This document shows positions 24,946 through 35,780 of a stretch of 64,000 nt of DNA, in pieces. Origin of the DNA: Nepenthes gracilis (taxonomy: Eukaryota; Streptophyta; Magnoliopsida; Caryophyllales; Nepenthaceae); assembly GCA_033239525.1 (NCBI GenBank), contig BSYO01000003.1, forward strand, positions 8,736,001 to 8,800,000. The letters run 5' to 3'. Every line of letters begins with the position of its first letter. Within the stretch, counting starts at the first letter, position 1. Below the pieces are notes generated by a model. It had not been told where the DNA came from. It made no database searches and saw only the letters and a list, made by a program, of their open reading frames with translations. Both the position numbers and the translations under genes were made by a program.

Positions 24946-25479
24946 GCCAGACGCAGGCTCATCTTGAGCAGGGGGTGCTTGAGTTGGTCTCGGAGAGAGC
25001 CAACAGCAATACCGTAGGGCCCTATGTCCCGCACGGAACCACACAGTGCAAAGGCTTGGGCGTAGTGAGACTGTTAACGCGTAAGGGCTATAATGACAAT
25101 AATTTTGCCAGAGACAGCCGCACTACCCAAGGGGATGACAAGAAGTGACCAGGAATGGGTGTATGAAGTGCATTTTCGGAAGAAAGTTCTGCGGGGATTA
25201 AAAGGTAGTTTGGTCCCAAAGTTAGATCAATTGGGCACATAAGTACATTGTTTACTGGACAATCATCCCAGGCATTGTGGCATTCATCCCAGGCGTTGCA
25301 CCACCAAGAGCAGGACTTCATTGAGGAGGAGATACCGAAAGCTACAAGAATTCTTCAACGTTTAACCGCAGACTTGGTAACACTCGATGATACATTTATC
25401 TCTGTGGACCGAAACAGAAGCATGTGGTACCCATGCAGCTCCCGAATTAGGAGGAGTAACTATGTTGAACGCGGGATTT

Positions 25480-25590
25480 TGGATGAGCTTGCGCTGAAGC
25501 CGGTGTCCGGTAGTTTACCAATGGCCACATTTCACCAAGCTATTCTCTTGCTTAACGTCGAGGACAAGGTTTTCTTGATGGAGAGGGTAA
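25480..25590 (+). pseudogene. Short tail of retroelement pol and polypurine tract
   Basis: The frame GILDELALKP.. to LNVEDKVFLMER resembles the extreme C-terminus of chromovirus integrase (ILD.. and ..LEDKV blocks). It is followed by the purine tract before the 3' LTR. Only a vestige of pol remains, which indicates the class of the parent element. Short similarity; moderate confidence. Confidence 0.5.
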
Positions 25591-25924
25591 TGTTACGGGC
25601 TCGACTTTTATTTCATTTACGTGGTTACGGTTTGATTACAAGACAACCAATTCTGTTACTGTCTCTTGCTTACGTGGTTACGGGAGCAAGAATTTCGTTA
25701 CGGTTTGATTATATATACTGTGTACGTGTGTGATGGGGGGTAACAAAGAGATATTTCTTTTCCTGCCTCTCCCCCATCCCTCTGTCCTCTCCCCCCTCTT
25801 TCTATGCTCTTCTCTCTCTTTCTTACCGCCTTTTCCCTCTGCGGAACTCCCCTCCTCGGCCGACGTCGCTGATATCACCTTCGATCCTCACTTGTCGAAG
25901 CCATCACCGATCGTGCTCGCATCA
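25591..25924 (+). repeat. 3' LTR of the H+-ATPase-carrying element
   Basis: 334 bp, TGTTACGGGC..GCTCGCATCA, followed directly by GTATT, which repeats the bases before the 5' LTR. Confidence 0.92.
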
Positions 25925-28286
25925 GTATTCATGTCTAATTCCGCCTAGCGTACTTGGGGCTTTATTGATGATGCTATTGGCGGTGTCAAAAACTATGAGA
26001 TGCTATTGGCAACTGTTAATTGCTCTTGGGGGTTATTTGATGGTATGTTAATTTCTATTTGTTGTTATCTAGCCTAAAAAAGTTCCATGTCAATGTTAGG
26101 CAATGGTTTTATTTATTTTTGTTTTTTCTTTTTGAGTTTTTGGTTGTCTTTGGTATCATGACAAATATGTTCTAATAGCTATAGCATCGTGGTGCTTAGG
26201 TTGGTTGGTTGTGAGTTTGTGGAAATGGATAGTGGACATGATAGATTTTCTGAATTACTGATGTAATATTGCTCATCCAGTGAGAAGCTGAAATAAGTAC
26301 ATTGGGTTTTGAAATTTCTTTAACGTAGTGCATTGCAATGAAGCTTTGTATAACTTTGAGAGATATTCAATGGTGGTTTTTTTAAGAAATTTGACTGGTT
26401 GAATGCAATATGAAGGGGAGAGATGGGCCTAGAGTAACTTAGATTAAGGCAGTCAACATGTCTTTGTCATGCTTCATTCTCCAGAAGATGCTGCTATTTA
26501 GTCAAACCCCATGTTAAGGGGCAAAAGTTTGTCAAGGTTGCTGTCTCTCGTATGTATGTCTTTTGTCTCATTTAAGATATTTATTGCATTATACCACCAA
26601 ATGATTACTTATTGTTTTATACAGAACACATTTTGGTATCACTGCAGGTCTTTTTGTAGAAGTGAGATGATTAGGCAGATATTCGTTCTATTATTTCATT
26701 TTGACTAATTTTGGGTTCACTTTTCTATCTGTGCCATTCTGAAGAAACCGTGCCACTGATTTATTTTGCATTCTGCATCAGTCTATTGTGTACATAAATA
26801 TGCTTCTTTTGTTAGGTTGAATATTCTACTTTTCACTGCTAAAGCTTTCAATGTCTACAGGATGGTTTCAAAGACTTTATTTGAGTTTTGTTTATGGCCA
26901 AATCCATAACTTTTTTGAGTTGGCTAATGAAGTGCTTATGGGTAAAGGAAGGATATGAATTCAACCTTATATAATAATTTTGAAAAGACAAATGAGATGT
27001 AATTCCATTGTGCTGAAACATGATGCTCATGATGGTCAGTACAGGCATTTTTTTCTCTTAGAAGACTTGCATGGGTTGCTGTGGGATGAATTTGCTCAAT
27101 GTTTGTGAGTGGTTTAGTTGAGACAAAATTATTAGCCACCATGAAGTTTTTATGATGGCCTATACTTGTATGCTACAGCTAAGTGTATTGCACCTGTGTA
27201 AGCATCAGGAAAATCCACACCTTCCTGTTCAGTTCTTCTCTGATCCCATTTGGTGTCTTTCTCACCGGGTAAAGTTTTCAGTGTATCTTTATTATGCATG
27301 GGGGCATTCTTTGACTTTCTTGACTGTTAGGAGCATTGATCAAAATATCGGGAGATCTTGGTGGTGATATATCCCGACATATTGCATCCATAATATATTG
27401 GCGGTAGCCTTTTTTGGCTTCTTAGAAGATAAATCCCTCTGTTTTATAGACTTTTAAGATATTTTTTCAATGACCAAAAAAGATGTTACACTCAATTTTG
27501 ATAAAATTGACTAAATTGTTTAAATGTATAAATATAAAATAAAAGATGGTCAATTTGTAATATATGAAACAGTTTTGATATGGTCATAGAAATAAAAAAA
27601 ATTTTTGCCTTTGCAAGTGTATGATAGTGACATGTATTGCCATATATAGTTGTTAGTGATATGTATTACATAACTGATATAAATAAATATTACCCGATAT
27701 AGTTGATATTAATATAGCCATAGTTGATACTAATACTTATGTCGATATTTGAGTTTTTGGTTAGGAGCCTTGATAGATACGTATGTGTTATGTACATGCA
27801 TGGGTTTGTGTGTGTGCGCACAGATGTATGCATATGTACACCCATTTTAGGATCACACACCCCTATCTCTGCTTTGTTCTTCGTCCCTATCTCAATTTGT
27901 TTACTGTTTCGACTTTTCAATTGAAGACATCATTATAATTCTGAATTCAACTTGATGAAATCAAAAGAACTTCCATTGTTGGCATCCAATTTAATGCCAA
28001 CAATTACGAATTATTCCGATGGCTTGATTTTCTTCCTAGACTTCCTGTAGTAGCATTTCTTATCCAAGGTTATAGTACTTATATCTCTATATCTTATGCT
28101 TATTATGTTGCTGCTTCTTATCTGCTGCTGGCACTTATGCCTAAAACTTGATATTAGACAGGACATGACTTATTTTTGGGTATAATTCCACTCCGGAGAA
28201 TAATGATGCCTTGCCGTTAGAATATATATCATTGACCTGCGAGGATATATATTGGCATAACAGAAAGCAATGTGAATATATTTAAA

Positions 28287-28454
28287 TCATGTTTATGATA
28301 GAAATTAGGATGTCGGATTTGCTTTGGGTTGCAGACAACTTGAAAGAAATGTGGTAATATATATGTCGAGTCATGCTTGTGAGGGAAAGTAGGATGTAGG
28401 ATTTGCTTTGGATCAACCTGTAAAGATATTTGGACTTGCCCTTCTGTTTCCCGT
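28287..28454. repeat. Diverged 84-bp tandem duplication
   Basis: Units start at 28287 (TCATGTTTATGATAG) and 28371 (TCATGCTTGTGAGGG). Both continue AGGATGT.GGATTTGCTTTGG and drift apart after that. It lies in an intron of the MED25-like pseudogene. Confidence 0.65.
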
Positions 28455-29275
28455 TCTTGAGAGGCAAAATGAACAGAAAAAGAAAAAAATCTGAAGAAGA
28501 ATTCTTCTTTAGTGTACTGTGGCATATTAAACACCCTTTCCTCTGTGTTTCTTGATTCTGTTTATGTTATTCCTTTCCCCATTTCTTCTGCAATCTGGAT
28601 AGAATGGTGGCAAATGCTCAAAACGTTGGTGAGCTAAACTCAAATTGGACCCCAAGAACAGAGAAATTGAAGTATGAGTTAAGCCAGAGATTCTTTCTTT
28701 GAAGAGGCATTTTTGTTGACAAATATGGTGATGGTTATTTTTCCTGATTCATAATCTCAATTTCCTGATTCTTATTTGTGCATCTCACAGATTGTCTGTT
28801 ATCCCTCAAAACCGATACCAAACATGGGATTTAGATGGTAGAAGGCATTGTATTCTCATTGCTGCTACATATCCATATCCCCTGGGAACGCTGGTGTATT
28901 GAACAAACATTGAAAATTTGAAGCAGAACGAAAATATTGAAGGACAGCCAGAAAGTTGTCTATATGATGCTGAGTCACTGGCTAAATGGTTTTGCCTGGT
29001 AAGTAAAAGTTGTGTTGCTTTGTCTGGAAAGAGTGGTTTCTGTTGTGGTGTGTTTCATACGCAAGCTGCCTAATTTTTCTTTTGCATGCAGCTTTCTGTT
29101 TCTTTGTCAGTCATTTGTCCAAAACCACTGCCAAAACTCTGAGCAATTTCTAATGTGTCGAGCTGCCAAATTCTTGATTGGTTGATACTCTTGGTGATTT
29201 TTGTTGAGCATGTAAATGCCTTGCGTAGTCTGACTGATTACCTGAACTTTGATTTTACATTTTTGATGACCTTGT

Positions 29276-29487
29276 ATTCCCAATAAATGTTTTAAGAGAG
29301 AGAGACATTTGATCAGGTATATTAGTGCCAACGGATGTAAAAGTTGAAAATTTCTTTTTAACTAGGAAGATGGTTTGTTTGTTGCATTCTCAATGAATGC
29401 TATAAGAAGAGACATTTAATCACTTATATTAGCACCAATGGACATAAAAGTCGAAAAATTCTTTTTTAACTGTGGTTTGTTTGGTGT
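29276..29487. repeat. Diverged tandem duplication of about 105 bp
   Basis: Two units starting near 29276 and 29384 share ATT(C)CAAT.AATG, AGAGACATTT.ATCA, TATATTAG, AAAAGT.GAAAA and TTTTTAACT in order. Copies differ by several indels. It lies downstream of the last recognised MED25-like exon. Confidence 0.6.
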
Positions 29488-31859
29488 GCAAGGATTTGGA
29501 GGATAGTACCAGAGAAAGCCCCACATAACGTATGGGCTTGCAGTGTCTTACATGTGTTTGGAAATGATAGAAGGTTGGATCTGCATAAATACAGGCAACA
29601 TAATAGAATTAAAATGGGGATATCTAAACAATATGTGATATACTGGTAAATTGAACTAAATGGAAAATCAGTTTGTGACTTATCAGGGATTAAAGGTCCC
29701 GTTGAATGGCCGTAACAGAAGATAAAAACAAGGCTACGTACAGGGAGTATAAAGTACATTAAACAGCTGTCAACCATTTACAAATCAAGGAAGTAAGTGA
29801 CCTATAGAATGAAACAGAAGGCCTCCATTCCTCAAAAACATCCTGACTGTGTTACATACAGATATGTAAAATTGGTGCGTTTTCCTGAACTAGAGCATTA
29901 GATGTACTTCATATGCTATTGATTAAATTTTGTTTCTTACAAATTGCCTTTTTTTTTCTTTAATTACCTTTGAAGGCTCCCCTGGTCCTCTTCTTCCACA
30001 CCCACCACCATAGGAAAGGAACAAACTACTAAATCTCTGGTAACCATTTGTCTTTAAAATGATTTCCCAAAAAAAAGTCTGCCGTCTACTAGCAGGGTTT
30101 ACCCATTTCACACAAGTCAGGAACAAAGAAAGCTCTGTATCTCAAATGCCCACTTGCTATGGATAAGTGATTGGATGTTTCATCCTTCTGTCTGTATAAA
30201 CCACACTTGTTAGGAAGACCAAAATGGCCTTTTTCTTTGAGAGTTTTTTGTTAAATCTTCTCCCAAGATGCTGCCCAATGATTTGACCTTAGAAGTTGCC
30301 CCCAAAATTTCCCATTATCATTTTCAAGTACTGTTTGAACAGAAAATTGTTATTCCTCACTTCATATTGTTTGAAATCGACCTTCTACAATCTGTATATC
30401 TAGGTTTCCAGCTTAACAGTGACCATAGTTATCTTAAAAAAACCTGGACGTAAACTTCTACCATCAGCTGATGTTTGAAAGGCTTAAGTATGCAGAACAC
30501 ATTGTGCAAGACTTGATGACTAAGCAAGTAGTATTATATGGATAGAACCTTTATTTGATAGTCAATGTTATTTTCCTTGGGACCATTGAATGCAAATTTT
30601 GTTATTGTAAGTACTTGTTTCCCCTTTGGATTATCCCTGTGGTGGTAAGGTGTCATCTATATTTGCACAAAAACCTTCCCAGTGTTTTCTCTTCTCTTAC
30701 ATGTATATGCTGTGTCAAAGAATTTGGAAACAATGTTTCCAGCTTCTGGTCTTTGACATAAAGACTGTAGGAATTGTTTCAAGCATAAATCTTCGTGTGC
30801 TGATGTTTCTGAGCCATTGGATTTACATCTTTTACACCATATGGTCTATGCCTTTGTTAACTACTACATTTGTGCTTGCTCAGAATTATTGTTAATTGTT
30901 TCCTTGTCAACTTAGTTGGGATTCACTTTGTTATTAGCAACATCTGCCTTTTGAATATACTACAAGATTTCTTGCATTTATTATTGTTTCCCAAATATGG
31001 ACTACTCCTTTCTCGTTATCTCCATGCTCACCCAGATGTTTTGAAGAGACTGTGGAGGTGACTGTTCTCTGTTAACCAAATTTTCCTTCAGAACCTTTCT
31101 TATCCTTCTTTCTTTTTAAAGTTTATTTTGTCTTTCTACCTTTAGATTGAGTCACAATTATATATGTACACCACCTACGGTCTAAAAATTAAGACCAAAT
31201 CATGGAGTCCCCTCATGTGAGTCATTGGTTTACTAACTGTGGACCAGAAAATGTTATATCCTGAATATTTGAAAGTAATGCAGAATGCATTAAGGAGCAA
31301 AATCATTTCTCCTGTTGTGTTTGTTCATTTGTCATGCTTGTAGCTGTGCATACACATGTGAAAGTGACCTACTTTGTGCAACGTTTTTGCTTTCGTGCTA
31401 CTGATATCAGGTGACTACTGGTCAGTGATGTCTGTCTCTTGCCTTTGTTCCTACAGTCGTTTGATTTGCATTATGGTTGGAGTTCCCACAAATGCTATTT
31501 ATATTCACTGCTTGTGAGATTTAGGGAAGGGGAGGGAGAGGCTTGTACTAGCTTTTTAACTTCGTTTTGTTCTTCATTCTGGCAGCAAACTTGCCAGTAA
31601 CAATTCAGATACTTTTGTCTTATATCTAAGGACAGCATAAATAACAAAAAACACTTCTGAATCTCTGAAATTCCCTAGCCTGAATCCTGGTGAATAAAAC
31701 TCTCTGTTTAGATAAGTTTATGTTATTGTTGTTGGGATGGGCCACTACCTTGTGAGAATCATTGCCTGTATATATAGATTTATATTTTTTATTTTTGGCC
31801 AGCTGCATAGAGCTACGTGGGATACTCAAATGATCCATACTTAAGCGAAAGAGGATCTT
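29488..31859. other. Region with no recognised gene
   Basis: T-rich, intron-like sequence. It could contain the remains of later MED25 exons, but I found no conserved block on either strand. Short open frames here look random. Confidence 0.4.
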
Positions 31860-34800
31860 TAATAAAGAGGATTGACCAAGCCTGACGTGTGGCTATGATG
31901 ATGCACTTGTGCAAATAGCAAAATGGGCACGCCTTGTGTGGCCTGTGAGGGTGCTGATGTCTGTAGAGGCCTTGCTTATGCGCTCCAGACATGATGCTCA
32001 TGCGCTAATGTCTAATGCAGGCATCTAATGCGCATTTGTTGGGTGCTCATACGCCGTCACCTACTATATCAACGTGATTTAATTTTTTTGGTCATTGCGA
32101 ATGAGAGTTCTAAAAGCCGTTGAGTGCCAAAATAGAGAGAATGAAAGAAGAGAAAGATGGGAAGAGAGAGAAATGAAGAAAAGGAAAATTCACTCATCCA
32201 TTTGGGCTCTAAAGAGTGCTCTATTCTTCATCGGCCTTGGTATGTTATTCTTATTATTGAAAATAATATTTTTACCGGTTGTTTTTCTTTCCGTTTGCTC
32301 TTTTACTCTTCATTGTTTAGGTTGCTCATTATAATGTGCTATATCCTTGGATTGTTGTAACCAAACTCATTATGTAGTGTTTATTTAGTGAACTTATCAT
32401 CTCATGGTTTTTCTCTCATTCTCAAATCGGTTTTCCACGTAAAATATTGCATTGTATTATTGTGATTATTATTTTATTATTGTGTGTTATCGTATTGCCT
32501 ACTTACAGGTTCAAATAAAAATGTTTGGAAAATGATCCTTGTAGAGATTAGTCTCGACTTTGTAAGTAAAGTTTGGATAATCGAAACCTAACAATTAGTA
32601 TCAGATGGCTCAGGTTATTATGTTAAATTTGTTTGGAATCATAGAGAGTAATAACAAAAATGATTTGCTAATGTCACAAATTTTGACATTTTGAGGAGTA
32701 AAATGAAATATTATTGTTTGTTAAACAATGTATTTTCTGGTATTTGCTATTCAAAATGCTGAACCAAAATCCGAAGAAGAGTAGAGTGAGCATTTGAATT
32801 TGAGTAAATTTGTGGGTATATTTGTCAATTTGTTAATGATAATATTTATAATCACATTTGTAATGAAAACACGTAAGAATATTATGGGAGATGTTTGAAG
32901 TACTTTATGTTTTGAAAATTAGTAACTATAAATTATATCACTTGATAATTTTGATGCGAGTGTGGTATTGAAAAGAGAGTTCTATAGTCGATCATCTCAT
33001 GGAATTTTAAGTTAGTGTTGTTCAATTAAATCATATGGGCATAAAAATCGATGATGAATTGCTATGTGTGTTGTTGTTGACCAATCTACCAGATTTGTGA
33101 GAGATCGTCCAAATTACCATTGCCAGTATTTTTCCTATGCTATAGTGAACTTGGAAATAGCCAATTGTGCGGTCCATAATGAGGGAATGATGAGGAGAAC
33201 GCATGACTTTGCATTTTCACATTGTGAAGTGCTAGTCTCAGAATCCAAAGGAAAGAAGTAATGTGAGAGATCCTAAGTTAGGTGATAAATGTTGAAGCAA
33301 ATTAATAACTAGATATCAAAACCTTGGTTGCCACCATTGTAAAAAGGAAGACCATAGTAAGAAATATTATAAGTGTAAATGAGAGAATGGAGATTTGTGG
33401 TGAAAGGAAGACCGAGAAGACCTAAGATGATCAGAGTTTCAATTGTTACCAAGTCGATCTTCTTATTTTGTGTGAAGAAGATGTGATTAATATGTCCGAC
33501 CACGAGATAAGTTAGATGATCGATAGTGTTACATCACTCTGCATGACATTAATGGGGAAATTCTTTATATATTATATTTCCTGCAATTTTGAGACATTGA
33601 AGACTGACAATGAGGGATTGTCATCAATTGTTGGTTGTGATGATATGTGTTTAACTATCTACAACTATGCAAAGTTAATCTTGAGGGGTGTTCATGTTCA
33701 CTTAAATCTTATTTTGGCCAATAAATTTAATGATAACGGGTTTTGCATCACTTTTTACAAAAGTAATGGAAGCTCACTAGGAGCTCTATGTAGTGGAAAA
33801 TGGGAAGAAACTTTCTAGTTTGTACATGTTTTAAGCCTTGATCTCAAATAAAAATGTAAATGTATCTAAAGGAGATGAGTCTACCTATTTATTGTATAAG
33901 CAACTTAACCACACGAGTAAGAAAGAGTTCAATTATTTAGCGAAGAAAAATCTTCTTTTGATTGTAAATGAGGCAAAATTGAAGATGTGTCCTTGTTGTA
34001 TAGATAGGAAGCAATAAAAAATTTTATTCTATAGAAACCTATTTTCAAAGAAGGCGGATCATTTTGAACTTGTGTACATCTACATATGTGGTTCTCTTAA
34101 GGTCAAATTTTTAGTAATATATTTTATTTCATGACCTTTATTGATGAATGCTTTTGAAAATTGTGGCTATATTCTTTAAAGATAAAAGATTAAGCATTTG
34201 ATATTTTATGTATCGGTTAAAAGGCAAATGGGAAAGAAGCTAAAGTGTGTTTGCAATGCCAACAGAGGAGAGTACACTGGACCATTTGACGTATATTGTC
34301 ATTCACATTAGATGCGGCACTAACGGACTCCACTGAAGATACTACAACTAAATGTAGTAGCTGAGCGGATAAATTGTATGTCAATAAAAAGCATATTGCC
34401 AGTAGGCTTTTTCAAGTGACAGTGAAAATAAACGAAGATAATTATCTTGAGAACGAGGGAATATGTCATTTCTGTTGTATTGCTTGTAGTCTTCAATATA
34501 CTTCCCAAGGCTCTTGAGAGATAAAGGTTCTCCAGGGCATCTCAAAGTAAACATGCTAAGCCCTTTCTCTAAGTAATTGGCTAGGCATGCCCTGCTCAAG
34601 AGTCAACAAATGTTTCCAATTGGGATCTTGAAATTATGGATTTAAATAAGTGAAACACTATCTATGTAATCAAAAAAAAAAGATTGTATACATCTGACCA
34701 CTGCCATACCTGCATGCAAGGGCCTTGTGCACTGTGGCTCTTCTTTTTAATTCAAGATTTGCACTTGAGGGATGTTTTATTATATTCTTTTTGAACCAAA

Positions 34801-35780
34801 CTTAAACCTTTATTTGTTCAGCAAAAAGATCTAACTCATTAAAGTACATAGGGAGAGTGGAAGTTGATGGCCTCCACAACTAAATGTTGTAGCCGAGAGG
34901 ATAAATTGTATGTCAATTGATAGAGTTCAATATATACTTTTGGAGGTAAAACTCCTCAATTCATTTTGGGCGGATGCCTTAAATGTCATGACTCGTGTAA
35001 ACGCCTTATCTCCTTACAGTCTTTTAAATGGTGATGTGTTCAATAAGGTATGGTTTGTAAAAGAGACATTTTATAATTACTTGCGTTTGCTTAGGTGCAA
35101 GTCTTTTGTCCATATTCCAAGAGACAAATGATCCAAGCTTGATTCGAAGGCACGTTAATATTTTTTTTTTTAGCTATGAAAGATGAATTCAGCTATCAGT
35201 TCTATGATCCAGCAGAGAAAATGCTTGTGAGATTTAAAGATGTGGTATTCATTAAAGATGAAACCATTGAGATTATCGGCAAAGTTGAGAAGGTGATCTC
35301 CTAGAATAATTATTATCTTTGTGATATGGATCCTATACCATTGACACCAATGCCAATTCAAGTTAATGATGATGTTTGGGTGATAATGGAGGAGTTGGAG
35401 ACCATAATGTTCTCATCTTTGATTAACCGGACACTGTTGATGATGATGCTCATGGATGATGTTTATCATAAAGTTTCCAAGCCTATATCAACCTTCCCAC
35501 ATTAATGTTGGACGCTTTTTATACACCATCGGTTGACGAGTATGTGTTACTTACTGATAGTGAAGAATATGGATACTTTGATGAAGTTATAGATGACGAC
35601 CACAAGACAAAGTAGATGGATGCCATACAAAATGACATGAAATTTTTGCATGTTTGGACTCACTAAGTTACCAAATGATAAATTAGCACAGAAGAACAAG
35701 TGGGTTTCTTACATGATGTTCAAAGAGAACCCTCAACTAAGGTATAAGGCGAGATTTGTTGAAAATTGCTTGGCATATTA
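31860..35780 (+). mobile_element. Ty1/copia element: 5' LTR end, PBS, gag, PR, INT, start of RT
   Basis: A 5' LTR (left edge uncertain) has a GCGCA-rich block (31880-32060), a TATA-like CTATATCAA near 32065, and ends ..CCTAACA at 32593. A Met-tRNA-type primer-binding site follows (ATTAGTATCAGA). Then come, in broken frames, copia gag (about 32620-33260), protease (LRGVHVHLNL.L and NGFC.TF near 33680-33760), GAG-pre-integrase and integrase (to 34340 and again from 34876: SFWADALNV, CKSFVHIPRD), and the connector to RT ending in NKWV...RYKARFVE near 35760. RT core, RNase H and 3' LTR are absent. Many stops show that it is dead. A foreign 490-bp piece interrupts the integrase. Confidence 0.8.
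34344..34917. repeat. 490-bp insert flanked by 42-bp direct repeats
   Basis: The copia integrase sequence is interrupted by 34386-34875, which matches 40343-40783 in the CLPS1 intron. On either side is the same 42-bp stretch of integrase sequence (34344-34385 and 34876-34917; 39 of 42 bases identical), both copies encoding a VAERINCMS-like block. The flanking duplication is far longer than the 5-20 bp normal for transposition. Compared with the other copy, this insert has about 50 extra bases near 34680-34730. Confidence 0.8.

Larger units (their letters stand above)
21733..25924 (+). mobile_element. LTR retroelement (gypsy-like) carrying a captured H+-ATPase copy
   Basis: Bounded by two LTRs beginning TGTTACGGG and ending GCTCGCATCA, with a perfect 5-bp target duplication GTATT at 21728-21732 and 25925-25929. 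After the 5' LTR comes a PBS-like TTAGTGCTTTCATTGAG; before the 3' LTR lies a purine-rich GATGGAGAGGG (from about 25577). Inside are a retro-gag fragment (22380-22640), an H+-ATPase-derived segment (23836-24945) and a short tail resembling the end of chromovirus pol (LNVEDKVFL, near 25553-25580). No RT or integrase domain is visible, so it is non-autonomous. It interrupts the MED25-like pseudogene. Confidence 0.88.
21246..29156 (+). pseudogene. MED25/PFT1-like pseudogene (vWA domain part), split by an LTR element
   Basis: MED25 is a Mediator subunit whose N-terminal von Willebrand A domain docks it to the complex; in plants it links jasmonate and light signals to Pol II. Exon 1 at 21246 reads MAADKQLIMAVEC, then LEKTVRSF, like the family start but lacking about a dozen residues between. 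A second exon (21641-21732, continued at 25930-26042 across the inserted element) is weaker. The exon at 28791-28998 is clear (DGRRHCILIAATYPYPLG; ESCLYDAESLAKWF), as is the next from 29092 (LSVSLSVICPKPLPKL). In-frame stops lie at 25946 (TAG), 28900 (TGA) and 29140 (TGA); the last stands where the family has arginine, fitting CGA to TGA decay. The conserved later MED25 regions are not seen. It is dead as a gene; the vWA identification is from memory of the family. Confidence 0.75.

Noticed and set aside
27724..27924. Frame with repeated VCV residues
   Set aside because: Caused by a TG-rich simple sequence in an intron-like region.
28605..28700. Extra MED25-like exon
   Set aside because: The frame beginning MVANAQNVGELNS lies in the right interval, but its similarity is too weak to support.
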